DNA of 64,000 nt from Bradyrhizobium erythrophlei (GTDB lineage Bacteria; Pseudomonadota; Alphaproteobacteria; Rhizobiales; Xanthobacteraceae): assembly GCA_900129675.1 (NCBI GenBank), contig FSRD01000003.1, positions 248,001-312,000 on the forward strand, written 5' to 3'. Below the pieces are notes generated by a model. It searched no databases and was not told where the DNA came from. It worked only from the letters and a program-made list of their open reading frames with translations. Shown here in pieces: positions 15,956 to 25,109 of this stretch (position 1 is its first letter; each line of letters begins with the position of its first letter). Made by a program: the position numbers and the translations under genes.

Positions 15956-17725
15956 TTGCACGGACAGACGGACCGGCGCGGCGAGGTCACGCGGAGCGCC
16001 AGCGAGGGTGTACGCCGCCGCGTGTGGACCGGTCTGTGGGTCGGCTCGCTGCTCGCGATCCTCGGTTTTCTGGTCGTCTATCCCGTGCTGATGCTGCTGC
16101 TCGGCGCGCTCACCGACACCAATCCGGTGGTCGACGGGTTCAGCCTGCGTCATCTGTCGGTCACGAACTTCCTCACCGTGCTGGTCAATCCGAATGTCGC
16201 CGAGGCGCTGTTCTATACGCTGATCGCCTGCGGCGGCGGCACGGCGATCGCGGTTGCGATCGGGCTGTTGTTTTCCTGGATCGTGGTTCGCACCAATACG
16301 CCGTTCAAGGGCTTTATCGCCGCCGCCAGCATTCTGCCGCTGTTCGCGCCGCCGCTGGTCGCGGGCGTGGCGTGGACCATTCTCGGCTCGCCCAAAACCG
16401 GTCTGATCAACACCATGTTCAAATGGATCGGGCTCGACTGGCACGTCGATTTCTATTCGCTGTGGGGCCTGGTGTTCGTGTTCGGCATCTATTACGCGCC
16501 CTATGTCTACATGTTCACGTCATCGGCGCTGCGCAACATGGATCCGAGCCTGGAGGAGGCCGCCGAAATCTCCGGCGCCAGCGCGTTCGCGACGCTGTTC
16601 TCGGTGACGTTCCCGTTGATCATGCCCGCGATCGTCTCGGGCATGCTGCTGTCGTTCATCGTGATGCTCGGCATCTACGGCATTCCGGCGGTGCTGGGCG
16701 CGCCGACCAATCTCGCCGTGCTAACCACCTACATCTTCAAGCTCACCAACTGGTCGCCGCCGCTCTACAATACCGCCGCGGCCGTCGCGATCATCCTGAT
16801 GGTCGTCACCGGCGCGCTGGTGTTTTTGCAGCAGAAGGTGCTGAGCGGCCGCAGTTACACCACCGTCGCCGGAAAGGCCTTCCGGCCGCGCAACCTCGAT
16901 CTCGGGCGCTGGCGCTGGCTCACCTTCGCCATCGGCGTCGTCTATCTCTTCGTGGTGGTGATCCTGCCGGCGCTGGCGCTGATCGTCGCCGCGTTCCGCA
17001 AATTCATGTTCATCCGCGACGCCGCCAGCCTGTTCGACATGCGGCAATATTCGCTGATGCATTTCAACGCCATCTTCGACAATCCGCTGACGCTGAACTC
17101 GATCTACAACGCGGTCGAGGTCGGCATCATCACCGCGGTGGTCGGCGGCACGCTGGCGTTTGCGATCGGTTACACCATTCATCGCACCCAGGTCACCGGC
17201 CGGCGCTGGATCGATCTGATCTCCACCGTGCCGGTCGCGATTCCCGGCCTCGTGGTCGGCGTCGCCTATCTCTGGGCGTGGATCGGCATTCCCGGCGGGC
17301 TCTACGGCACGATCTGGATTCTGGCGCTGGCGTTCATCGCGCGCTTCATGCCGGATACGGTGAAGGCGCTGTCGACGTCGTTTTTGCAAATCCATCGCGA
17401 GCTGGAAGAGGCCGCCTGGGTCTGCGGCAGGGGCATGTTCGGCACCATCCGGACCATCGTGCTGCCGCTGGCGCGGCCCGGCGTGATCGCCTCGATGACG
17501 CTGCTGTTCGTGCTGGCGATCCGCGAGCTCGGCTCGTCGCTGTTTCTCTATACCAGCAACACCATGGTGATGTCGGTGCTGCTGCTCGACTATTACGAAG
17601 GCGGCAATCTCGGAAAGACCGCCGCCTTCAGCATCGTGCAAACGGTCTTGCTCGGCGTGCTCATCGGCGGCGCCAACTGGTTGTCGCGCGGTGCGGCACA
17701 GAGCAGCGTCGCCCGCACGGGATAA
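15956..17725 (+). CDS. Iron(III)-type ABC transporter permease, two fused permease domains
   Basis: About 589 residues from TTG 15956, which has GAGGGGAA 6 bases upstream. The frame is open from 15785, and TTG 15827 behind a consensus ribosome site is another possible start. There are two homologous blocks of six helices each. Each has an EAA coupling loop: LEEAAEISGASAFATLFSVTFPLIMPAI at about residues 197-224 and LEEAAWVCGRGMFGTIRTIVLPLARPGV at about 481-508. This FbpB/SfuB-type fusion forms the whole channel. It is followed by a binding protein and an ATPase on the same strand, giving a complete importer; ferric iron or a phosphonate/thiamine-like solute are the usual substrates. Confidence 0.85.
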   Translation: MHGQTDRRGEVTRSASEGVRRRVWTGLWVGSLLAILGFLVVYPVLMLLLGALTDTNPVVDGFSLRHLSVTNFLTVLVNPNVAEALFYTLIACGGGTAIAVAIGLLFSWIVVRTNTPFKGFIAAASILPLFAPPLVAGVAWTILGSPKTGLINTMFKWIGLDWHVDFYSLWGLVFVFGIYYAPYVYMFTSSALRNMDPSLEEAAEISGASAFATLFSVTFPLIMPAIVSGMLLSFIVMLGIYGIPAVLGAPTNLAVLTTYIFKLTNWSPPLYNTAAAVAIILMVVTGALVFLQQKVLSGRSYTTVAGKAFRPRNLDLGRWRWLTFAIGVVYLFVVVILPALALIVAAFRKFMFIRDAASLFDMRQYSLMHFNAIFDNPLTLNSIYNAVEVGIITAVVGGTLAFAIGYTIHRTQVTGRRWIDLISTVPVAIPGLVVGVAYLWAWIGIPGGLYGTIWILALAFIARFMPDTVKALSTSFLQIHRELEEAAWVCGRGMFGTIRTIVLPLARPGVIASMTLLFVLAIRELGSSLFLYTSNTMVMSVLLLDYYEGGNLGKTAAFSIVQTVLLGVLIGGANWLSRGAAQSSVARTG

Positions 17726-17747
17726 TAAACAAAAGAGAGGATCGGGC

Positions 17748-18782
17748 ATGAATAGAGGGATCTTTACCAAAATTGCGGCGTTGGCCGGCATCGCCGGTCT
17801 CGTTATCGCATTCGGCCCGCCAGCGCAGGCGCAGGAATTCGGTTCACAGGAACTGATCGCCGCTGCCAAGGCGGAGGGCAAGCTGGTGTTCTACACGGCG
17901 AACTTCGCCGAGGTCGAACAGCAGGTCATCAAGGCCTTCAACAAGCGTTTCCCCGAGATCAAGGTCGAGATGGTGCGCGCGCCGGGCGGCCAGCTCATCA
18001 CCCGCGTCAAGACCGAGGCCGCGGCGGGAAAACTGATTGCGGATGTGGTCGATCATTCCGACCGGGCGCTGATGTCCGACCTGATCGACATGTTCCAGGA
18101 TTACGCGCCGCCGAATGCCGCCGATTACAATCCCGACGCGCAGATTTCGCCCAAGCTGTGGCCGCGCGCGACGTTGGTCTGGTCGATCGCCTACAACACC
18201 GAACTGGTGAAGAATCCGCCGAAGACCTGGTTGGATTTGACGAAGCCCGAATATGACAAGCTGACGGGACAGGTGTTCGCGCAATCCGGCGGCACTACCT
18301 GGACCCGCATCATGTTCGAGCGTCAGGTGCTCGGCGAAGACTATTGGGCCAAGCAGGCGTCGACCCATCCGGTTCTCTATCCCTCGGGCGCGCCGATGGC
18401 GGATTCGCTGGTGCGCGGCGAAGTCGCGATGGGGCCGTTGCTCTACAACGCGATCTACCCGAAGCAGAAGGACGGCGCCCCGATCAAGATCTTCTTCCCG
18501 CCCGAGGGCGCGCCGGTCAACCCCTATGCGTCGGGAATTCCGAAGACCGCCGCCCATCCCAATGCTGCAAAACTGTTCCTGAACTGGTGCCTCTCGAAGG
18601 AAGGGCAGACCTTCATGATCAAGGAACTCGGCAATCTCACATCGCTGAAAGATCCGCCGGTGTATCCTGAAGGTTTCGATCCCAAGGTGGTCAAGGTCTG
18701 GTACCCCAGGTTCGACGAGTATGTGAAGCTGCACGGTCCCTGGGTCGCCGATTGGGACAAGATTTTTGGCTATCGGCAGTGA
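17748..18782 (+). CDS. Extracellular solute-binding protein family 1 (ferric iron-type)
   Basis: 344 residues from ATG 17748 (AGAGAGG 7 bases upstream). Signal peptide MNRGIFTKIAALAGIAGLVI...AQAQ. The mature part begins with ELIAAAKAEGKLVFYTANFAE, the FutA/FbpA-like opening strand, followed by FNKRFPEIKVEMVRAPGGQLITRV and LVWSIAYNTELVKNPPKTW. It lies 22 bp after the permease and 16 bp before the ATPase. The order permease-binding protein-ATPase is less common than binding protein first. Fe ligation cannot be proven by eye. Confidence 0.86.
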   Translation: MNRGIFTKIAALAGIAGLVIAFGPPAQAQEFGSQELIAAAKAEGKLVFYTANFAEVEQQVIKAFNKRFPEIKVEMVRAPGGQLITRVKTEAAAGKLIADVVDHSDRALMSDLIDMFQDYAPPNAADYNPDAQISPKLWPRATLVWSIAYNTELVKNPPKTWLDLTKPEYDKLTGQVFAQSGGTTWTRIMFERQVLGEDYWAKQASTHPVLYPSGAPMADSLVRGEVAMGPLLYNAIYPKQKDGAPIKIFFPPEGAPVNPYASGIPKTAAHPNAAKLFLNWCLSKEGQTFMIKELGNLTSLKDPPVYPEGFDPKVVKVWYPRFDEYVKLHGPWVADWDKIFGYRQ

Positions 18783-18798
18783 GTAAGCGGATCCATTC

Positions 18799-19902
18799 AT
18801 GACGGCAACGCTCGAGGTCACCGACCTGCGCAAGCAGTTCGCGATCGGCCGCCCGGCGATCGACGGCGTCAGTTTCGCCGTACCCGCCGGCGAGATCGTC
18901 GTGCTGCTCGGGCCTTCCGGCTGCGGCAAGACCACGACGTTGCGCTGCGTCGCCGGACTGGAGCATCCGACATCGGGGGAAATCAGCATCGCAGGCCGGG
19001 TGGTGTCGTCGCCGGAACGCGGCATATTGGTGCCGCCGCGCTTGCGCGAACTCGGCATGGTGTTCCAGTCCTATGCGGTGTGGCCGCACATGACGGTGCG
19101 ACAGAACGTGGTCTATCCGCTCAAGCACCGGAAAATTTCGCGCGCCGACGCCAACCGCAAGGTCGATGAAGCGCTCGCGCTTGTCGGCCTGTCGGAATAT
19201 GCGGACCGGCCGGTGGTCGCGCTGTCGGGCGGCCAGATGCAGCGCGTCGCGCTGGCGCGCAGCATGGTCTACCGGCCGCAATTGCTGCTGCTCGACGAGC
19301 CCTTGTCGAACCTAGACGCCAAATTGCGCTTGCGGCTGCGTGACGATCTGCGCGTCATCCTCAAGCAGACCGGCATGACCGCGCTCTACGTCACCCACGA
19401 CCAGGCCGAAGCGGTCGTGCTCGGCGACCGCATCGGCGTGATGCGTGACGGCAAGCTTTTGCAGATGGACACGCCGGATGCGATCTACAACCGCCCGGCG
19501 GACCTCTTCGTCGCCAACTTCACCGGCGCCACCAACGAACTGATGGGAACACTGGTGGCGCGCAACGGCGAATTCGGCGTGGTCGATTTTGGCGACGGAC
19601 GGCGCGGCGAGGTCGCCTTGCTGCACGGCCTCAGCCCGGACGACAAGGTGCGGATCGCGTTGCGGCCGGAAAACATCGCGATCGGCCGATGCGACGGCGG
19701 CAATAGTTTCCCCGCCAAAATTCTCGACCGCCGCTATCAGGGTACGCAGACCGCCTATGGCATCGAGCTGTTCGGCCGCCGGCTCGAGGTGATCGAACTC
19801 GGCACCGCCGCGAGGCATCGGGTCGGAGTCGAAACGCCGGTCTCGCTGCCGCGGGAATGCTGTTGGGCCTATCGCGATACCGGGCCGTCGTCTTACGAAT
19901 AG
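18799..19902 (+). CDS. ABC transporter ATPase, FbpC/PotA type
   Basis: 367 residues. Walker A LLGPSGCGKTTTLR, Q-loop MVFQSYAVWPHMTV, signature LSGGQMQRVALARS, Walker B QLLLLDEPLSNLDA, switch VTHDQ. The C-terminal part from about residue 240 (FTGATNELMGT ... RIALRPENIAIG) is the TOBE regulatory domain of the CUT1/Fe class. It energises the permease at 15956-17725. Confidence 0.93.
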   Translation: MTATLEVTDLRKQFAIGRPAIDGVSFAVPAGEIVVLLGPSGCGKTTTLRCVAGLEHPTSGEISIAGRVVSSPERGILVPPRLRELGMVFQSYAVWPHMTVRQNVVYPLKHRKISRADANRKVDEALALVGLSEYADRPVVALSGGQMQRVALARSMVYRPQLLLLDEPLSNLDAKLRLRLRDDLRVILKQTGMTALYVTHDQAEAVVLGDRIGVMRDGKLLQMDTPDAIYNRPADLFVANFTGATNELMGTLVARNGEFGVVDFGDGRRGEVALLHGLSPDDKVRIALRPENIAIGRCDGGNSFPAKILDRRYQGTQTAYGIELFGRRLEVIELGTAARHRVGVETPVSLPRECCWAYRDTGPSSYE

Positions 19903-19977
19903 TGGCCCGATTGGTGAGAGCTAAAACGCGCAACGGCCGCCGTGGTTAACGGGTGGAACCGACCCTCCGCATAAATT

Positions 19978-20041
19978 CGGCGTGCTTAGGACGCCGAATT
20001 CATCGGTGGTCTTGATCGGCAGCGCGCGCGGAAACGGCATT
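19978..20041 (-). pseudogene. Remnant of an ABC ATPase 3' end (TauB/SsuB type)
   Basis: On the minus strand this DNA reads LPFPRALPIKTTDEFG, which matches LPFPRALPIKTTDQFG at the end of the ATPase encoded at 25110-25886. Between 20004 and 20039 only about two bases differ by my alignment. Beyond DEFG one extra base shifts the frame; ignoring it gives ARRIYA, again as in the intact gene. No ATPase domain precedes it. It is a decayed tail left next to the SDR gene. Confidence 0.65.
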
Positions 20042-20073
20042 TGCCGTTCGCGCCGGACGCTCGTTCGTCCGCC

Positions 20074-20826
20074 CTAGAATTGATACCGGCGAAGCCCGCC
20101 GTCGACGGGAATGACCGTCCCGGTAATGTAGCGCGCGACAGGCGAGGCGAGGAACACCGCCAGCGCCGCGAGATCTTCCGGCTCGCCCCAATAGCGCACC
20201 GGAATCTCCTCCTCGGCAAAATGCTTTCGGTAATCCTCGGGATAATTGCGCCGGATCTGTTCGCTCATGATGCGTCCGGGCGGAATGCAATTGACCGTGA
20301 TGCCATGCTGCCCGATCTCGCGGGACAGTCCCTTCGCCCAGGCGTGAACCGCCGCTTTCGCCGCAAACGCGGCGTTGAGGCCTTCGGGTTCGGATTTGCC
20401 GGTTATGTTGATGATGCGTCCCCAGCGGCGTTCGATCATCTGCGGCAACAGCGCGTGGGCAATCTTGCGGTACGAGGTGAAATTCAACGCGATGGCTTCG
20501 TCCCAATCGCTGTCGGGCGCATCCACCGGCAAAGGCCGGCTGCCGCCTGCGTTGTTGACCAGGATGTCGACGTGACCCAGCGCGATGACCGCGGTGGCCA
20601 CGAGATTTTTTGCGGCGTCCGGCTGCATGATGTCTTGCGCCACCGGAATTACGGGAGCGCCGCCGGCCGCCTGGACCTCCTGCACAAGCGTGTCGAGCAG
20701 CTCCTTCCGCCGCGCCACCGCGACCACGCGTACGCCCTCCATCGCCAGCCCCTTGGCGATGGCTCGGCCGATCCCGATACTTGCTCCGGTCACAACGGCG
20801 GTCCTGGACTTGAGATCGAGATCCAT
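20074..20826 (-). CDS. SDR-family oxidoreductase with altered active site
   Basis: 250 residues from ATG 20826. The nucleotide motif TGASIGIG (13-20), NNAG (91-94) and the C-terminal ITGTVIPVDGGLRRYQF are classical short-chain dehydrogenase features. The catalytic YxxxK is altered: Lys157 is present in AAFAAKAAVHAW, but the position of Tyr (153) is Ala, and the usual catalytic Ser region reads IINITGKSEPEG. I recall a subgroup annotated as 3-oxoacyl-ACP reductases with the same change, so it may be functional with other chemistry. It is divergent from the methyltransferase gene. Confidence 0.85.
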   Translation of the reverse strand: MDLDLKSRTAVVTGASIGIGRAIAKGLAMEGVRVVAVARRKELLDTLVQEVQAAGGAPVIPVAQDIMQPDAAKNLVATAVIALGHVDILVNNAGGSRPLPVDAPDSDWDEAIALNFTSYRKIAHALLPQMIERRWGRIINITGKSEPEGLNAAFAAKAAVHAWAKGLSREIGQHGITVNCIPPGRIMSEQIRRNYPEDYRKHFAEEEIPVRYWGEPEDLAALAVFLASPVARYITGTVIPVDGGLRRYQF

Positions 20827-20974
20827 GTTCGAAGGCTTTCTTTCTGTTAACAACATGCGCGCAGCGGCAAGGCTCACGCGGGCATGTTAGGATGGATTTG
20901 GCCGAGCAGCGCCACAACGATCAGCGCCACAAAGTGTAATACCCCGGCGGTCGGGCAAAGGAAGAAGAAAAACG

Positions 20975-21745
20975 ATGGTATGGAATCCGCAGCAATATCT
21001 GAAATTTTCCGGACATCGATTGAGGCCCGCGGTCGATCTTCTGATGCGTATCCCGGATTTTCCGGTGCGCAGCGTCGCCGATCTTGGCGCCGGCGCCGGC
21101 AACGTCACCAAACTGATCAAGGAGCGATGGCCGGACGCCAAAATCATCGGCGTCGAGGGTTCGGCGGAAATGGTCGCGGCCGGGAAAAAGGCCGCCCCCG
21201 AGGTTGAATGGCTGCATCAGGATTTGGGATCGTGGCAGCCGCCCCACAAATACGACGTCGTCTATTCCAATGCTGCGCTGCACTGGCTGCCGGATCATGC
21301 CATGCTGTTTCCTTCCTTGATGGAAAAGGTCGAGCCCGGCGGCATCCTTGCCGTGCAAATGCCGCGTAATTTCGGGGCGCCGTCGCACTTGCTGATCGCG
21401 GAGACCGCCCTGAACGGGCCGTGGCGCGGCCAGGTCGAGCATCTGGTAACGCCACCGCCGGTCGGCGAACCCGGCTTCTATCATGACCTGCTGGCGCCGC
21501 TATCGCAGCAAGTCGACATCTGGGAGACAGAGTATCTGCAGGTGCTGGAGGGTGAGAACCCGGTCAAGGAATGGACCAAGGGCACGTGGTTGACGCGCTA
21601 TCTCGACATCCTGCAAGGCCAGGAGAAAGCAGCCTTCGAAGCCGCATATGGTGAGCGCGTTGCGAAGGCCTATCCGCGGAATTCGGCGGGGCAGACGCTT
21701 TTCCCGTTCCGGCGATTGTTCATGATCGTGCAGCGCAAGGGCTGA
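20975..21745 (+). CDS. tam: Trans-aconitate 2-methyltransferase
   Basis: 256 residues, the standard length. The N-terminal MVWNPQQYLKFSGHRLRPAVDLL is highly typical of Tam. SAM motif I is DLGAGAGN (36-43), acidic loop VEGSAEM, and SNAALHWLPDH is motif IV. Tam methylates trans-aconitate, a spontaneous isomer that inhibits aconitase, protecting the TCA cycle; it is a soluble enzyme. It stands alone: an SDR is divergent upstream and a TRAP operon begins 208 bp downstream. Confidence 0.93.
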   Translation: MVWNPQQYLKFSGHRLRPAVDLLMRIPDFPVRSVADLGAGAGNVTKLIKERWPDAKIIGVEGSAEMVAAGKKAAPEVEWLHQDLGSWQPPHKYDVVYSNAALHWLPDHAMLFPSLMEKVEPGGILAVQMPRNFGAPSHLLIAETALNGPWRGQVEHLVTPPPVGEPGFYHDLLAPLSQQVDIWETEYLQVLEGENPVKEWTKGTWLTRYLDILQGQEKAAFEAAYGERVAKAYPRNSAGQTLFPFRRLFMIVQRKG

Positions 21746-21873
21746 CGCCGCTGCGCTGCACTGCGGATTCGCGCGATTATCGGGGAGCAGGCAGGAGAGC
21801 GGTCCGAATCGGCTCGTGCATGCGGCATTTTGCGTGATCTCGTGGCCAGCCAATTCGGCTTAGGTCTAGTTGT

Positions 21874-21901
21874 TTGACACTCGGATTGCTGCCACTACTC
21901 G
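21874..21901 (+). promoter_or_regulatory. Possible sigma-70 promoter of the TRAP operon
   Basis: TTGACA at 21874-21879 is a perfect -35 box. After 16 bases TACTCG (21896-21901) is a poor -10 (3 of 6). The site lies 53 bases upstream of the dctP ATG. No other candidate is better in the 208-base gap. Confidence 0.35.
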
Positions 21902-21953
21902 CCACCGGAAAAACAAAAAGAGCCGGTTTCCACGCCTATTGGGAGGAGAGTTC

Positions 21954-22955
21954 ATGCGCAAATTGCTTTTTGCGGGCATTGCGGCCGCCATTTTTCTGGC
22001 CCCGGGCCTGGCGTCGGCCGAAGGGCCGATCGTCATCAAATTCAGCCATGTCGTCGCCAACGATACGCCGAAGGGCAAGGGCGCGCTCAGGTTCAAGGAG
22101 CTTGCCGAGAAGTATACCGACGGCAAGGTCAAGGTTGAAGTCTACCCGAACTCTTCGCTCTACAAGGACAAGGAAGAAATCGAGGCATTGCAACTCGGCT
22201 CGGTGCAGATGCTTGCGCCATCGACCGCCAAATTTGCTCCGCTCGGCATCAAGGAGTTCGAGGCGCTCGATTTGCCGTGGTTGTTCAAGGATGAAGAAAC
22301 CTACGCCAGGGCCATGAAGGGTCCGGTCGGCAAGTGGCTGTTTCAGAAGCTCGAGGCCAAGGGCATCAGCGGTCTCGCTTATTGGGACAATGGCTTCCAC
22401 ATGACGTCGGCCAACCGTCCATTGCTGATGCCGGCCGATTTCCAGGGCCTCAAGGTCCGCATCTCCGGGTCCAAGATCGCCGACCGGTATTTCCGTGACC
22501 TCGGCTCAATTCCGCAGATCATGGCGTTTTCGGAAGTCTATCAGGCTCTGCAGACCGGCGTGGTCGACGCCTGCGAGAATACGGCTTCCAACTATCTGAC
22601 GCAGAAGTTTTATGAAGTGCAGAAGGACATCACGGTCTCCTATCACGCCCACTTGCAATACGCCGTGATCGTGAACTCGAAGTTCTGGAACGGGTTGCCG
22701 CCGGATATCCGCAAGGCACTCGACAAGGCGATGGACGAGGCGACCGATTACACCAACTCGATCGCGGTCAAGGAAAACGAGGATGCGCTGGCCGAGATCA
22801 AGAAGTCCGGCAAGACCACGCTGCACTATCTGACGGACGATCAGCGCAAGGCCTGGCACAAGGCCATGCAGCCGACCTACGCATGGGCCAAGGGCCGCGT
22901 CGGGCAAGAAGTGCTCGATCTCGTGGCCAAAGAACTTGACGTCAAGATGAACTGA
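21954..22955 (+). CDS. dctP: TRAP transporter substrate-binding protein DctP
   Basis: 333 residues from ATG 21954 with GGGAGGAG ahead. Signal peptide MRKLLFAGIAAAIFLAPGLASA. Mature part IVIKFSHVVANDTPKGKGA, EVYPNSSLYKDKEEIEALQLGSVQM, then FQGLKVRISGSKIADRY (the Arg that clamps the carboxylate) and QTGVVDACENTASNYL are near-textbook DctP. It binds a C4-dicarboxylate or similar acid in the periplasm and hands it to DctQM, encoded just downstream behind a stem-loop. Confidence 0.93.
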   Translation: MRKLLFAGIAAAIFLAPGLASAEGPIVIKFSHVVANDTPKGKGALRFKELAEKYTDGKVKVEVYPNSSLYKDKEEIEALQLGSVQMLAPSTAKFAPLGIKEFEALDLPWLFKDEETYARAMKGPVGKWLFQKLEAKGISGLAYWDNGFHMTSANRPLLMPADFQGLKVRISGSKIADRYFRDLGSIPQIMAFSEVYQALQTGVVDACENTASNYLTQKFYEVQKDITVSYHAHLQYAVIVNSKFWNGLPPDIRKALDKAMDEATDYTNSIAVKENEDALAEIKKSGKTTLHYLTDDQRKAWHKAMQPTYAWAKGRVGQEVLDLVAKELDVKMN

Positions 22956-22982
22956 CCGCCGATCCTTTTGCACAACAACATG

Positions 22983-23018
22983 AAAACGGTCGGGAGTGAT
23001 GGCACTCCCGGCCGTTTT
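22983..23018 (+). terminator. Intercistronic stem-loop between dctP and dctQM
   Basis: AAAACGGTCGGGAGTG (22983-22998), a four-base loop, then CACTCCCGGCCGTTTT (23003-23018): a 16-bp stem with a single T-G wobble, ending in TTTT. It lies 28 bases after the dctP stop and 22 before the permease start. It fits a partial terminator or mRNA stabiliser giving more binding protein than permease. Confidence 0.8.
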
Positions 23019-23039
23019 GGCCTGAGACGGGGGGACACG

Positions 23040-25082
23040 GTGTTTAAGGTGCTCAATCGGGCGCTCGACCATCTGGAAGAGTGGTTGATCGCCAGCCTCA
23101 TTGCGGCAGCGACGGCGCTCATCTTTGCCGCGGTGGTGCACCGGTACGGGACCGGCGTTTCGATCGACCTGTCAAAATGGCTGGCTGCGCGCGGCGTCCC
23201 GGTTCTGCCCGAGTTCTTCAAAGGCATTTATTTGTGGCTTGCGGCCCTCGACGTCTCGTGGGCGCAGGAACTCTGCATCTACATGTTCATCTGGATGGCC
23301 AAGTTCGGCGCCGCCTATGGCGTGCGCACCGGCATCCACGTCGGCGTCGATTTGCTCGTCAACATGGTGCCGGGACACGCGCGCAAGCGGGTCATTCTTT
23401 TCAGCCTGCTGTGCGGCGCGTTTTTCACCGGCATGATCGCCACCTTCGGCGGCTCGTTCGTGGCCGAGATGTTCAAGACCGGGCAGCAATCGAACGACCT
23501 CGAGATGCCGATGTGGATCGTCTACCTGGCGATCCCGCTCGGCTCCGGCCTGATGTGCTTCCGCTTCCTGCAGGTCTGCTGGTTCTATTACTGGACCGGC
23601 CACCTGCCGCACCATAACGAGGCGCACGTCGAGGGCGTCGAAATAACCGCGCCCGCGCTGCATCCGGCGGAGGTCGATCCCAACGAAGCCTCCCGCGGCA
23701 GGAGGAGCCCGCTCGGGCTGATCCTGATCATGGCGCCGATATTGATCCTGATGATTTGCCTCGGCGAGAAGGCCGGCATCATCGTTCTGCCGCAGGCCCT
23801 GCGCGCGGCTTCCATTTTTGCGCTGCTGATCGCGCTGATGCTGACCGGCATACCGGTTTCGATCGCGCTCGGTCTCACCGTGATGACGTTCCTGTTCACG
23901 CTGACCACGGTGCCGATTGAAGCGGTGTCGATGAAGCTGTTCACCGGCATCGAAAGCTTCGAGATCATGGCGATCCCGTTCTTCATCCTGGCGGGCAACT
24001 TCCTCACCCATGGCGGCGTCGCACGGCGAATGATCGATTTTGCGACCTCGCTGATCGGGCACTGGCACGGCGGTTTGGGGCTCGCCGGCATCGTGGCCTG
24101 CTCGATGTTCGCGCTGGTCTGCGGATCGAGCGTCGCCACCGTCGCCGCCGTCGGGGCGATCGTGTTGCCCGAGATGGTGAGGCACGGCTATCCGATGCGC
24201 TTCGGCGCCGGCATCATCACGGTCGCCGGCTCGCTCGGCATCCTGATGCTGCCGTCGATTCCGAAAATCATCTACGCGGTCTCCACCGGCACATCGATCG
24301 GCGCCCTGTTCGTGGCGGGCTTGCTGCCCGGCATGCTGCTGACCTCGATGCTCTGTGTCGTAACCTGGTTCCTGGCCAGGAAGCGCAACTATCCGCGCAT
24401 GTCCAGAGCGAGCTGGGGCGAGACCCTGCACGCGTTCCGCGAGAGCATCTGGGGCTTGATGCTGGTCGTCATCATCATCGGCGGCATCTATAGCGGCTTG
24501 TTCACCGCGACCGAGGCCGCGGCCATGGCCGCGGTCTATTCGTTCTTCATTTCGGTCTTCGTGTACAAGGCGCTCAAGTTCAAGGATGTGCCGCGCGTAT
24601 TGCTGCGGGCCGCGAACACCAGCGCGATGCTGCTCTATATCGTGACCAACGCGGTGCTGTTTTCGTTCGTTCTCAGCAACGAGAACATTCCCTCGGCGCT
24701 CGCCGACTGGATCACGTCGCAGGATCTCGGCTGGGTTGGCTTCCTCCTGCTCGTCAATATATTGTTGCTGTTGGCTGGCAATTTCATGGAGCCGACGTCG
24801 ATCATCCTGATCATGGCGCCGATCCTGGCGCCGGCCGCAAAGCGGCTGGGCATCGATCTGGTCCATTTCGGCATCGTGATCGACGTCAATATGGAGGTCG
24901 GCCTCTGCCACCCGCCGGTCGGCCTCAACCTTTACGTGGCATCGATGATCGCGGGCATGCGCATTACCGATCTGGCGATGGCCGTCATGCCGTGGCTGCT
25001 CACCATGCTGGTGTTCCTTGTCATCGTGACCTATTGGCCCGCCCTGACGCTGTTTCTTCCGACGCTGCTTGGGATGCACTGA
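23040..25082 (+). CDS. dctQM: Fused TRAP transporter permease DctQM
   Basis: 680 residues from GTG 23040, which follows a GGGGGGA site and lies beyond the stem-loop; the frame is open to TTG 22968, but that would place the hairpin inside the coding sequence. Residues about 1-200 are a DctQ domain (four helices, with WAQELCIYMFIWMAKFGAAY and RTGIHVGVDLLV). After a hydrophilic linker comes a 12-helix DctM domain with PFFILAGNFLTHGGVARRM, GSSVATVAAVGAI and NMEVGLCHPPVGLNLYV. Fusion of the two subunits is a known variant. It drives Na+- or H+-coupled acid uptake with DctP. The gene ends 27 bp from a convergent ATPase gene. Confidence 0.92.
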   Translation: MFKVLNRALDHLEEWLIASLIAAATALIFAAVVHRYGTGVSIDLSKWLAARGVPVLPEFFKGIYLWLAALDVSWAQELCIYMFIWMAKFGAAYGVRTGIHVGVDLLVNMVPGHARKRVILFSLLCGAFFTGMIATFGGSFVAEMFKTGQQSNDLEMPMWIVYLAIPLGSGLMCFRFLQVCWFYYWTGHLPHHNEAHVEGVEITAPALHPAEVDPNEASRGRRSPLGLILIMAPILILMICLGEKAGIIVLPQALRAASIFALLIALMLTGIPVSIALGLTVMTFLFTLTTVPIEAVSMKLFTGIESFEIMAIPFFILAGNFLTHGGVARRMIDFATSLIGHWHGGLGLAGIVACSMFALVCGSSVATVAAVGAIVLPEMVRHGYPMRFGAGIITVAGSLGILMLPSIPKIIYAVSTGTSIGALFVAGLLPGMLLTSMLCVVTWFLARKRNYPRMSRASWGETLHAFRESIWGLMLVVIIIGGIYSGLFTATEAAAMAAVYSFFISVFVYKALKFKDVPRVLLRAANTSAMLLYIVTNAVLFSFVLSNENIPSALADWITSQDLGWVGFLLLVNILLLLAGNFMEPTSIILIMAPILAPAAKRLGIDLVHFGIVIDVNMEVGLCHPPVGLNLYVASMIAGMRITDLAMAVMPWLLTMLVFLVIVTYWPALTLFLPTLLGMH

Positions 25083-25109
25083 TGATCGGGAGGAAGACAG
25101 ATTGCGTGG

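Noticed and set aside
22968..23039. Upstream TTG start for the DctQM permease
   Set aside because: It would put the 16-bp stem-loop inside the coding region; GTG 23040 has a ribosome site and gives the usual N-terminus.
23172..25079. 635-codon minus-strand frame opposite dctQM
   Set aside because: Hydrophilic His/Asp/Arg-rich shadow of the membrane permease; no homology recognised.
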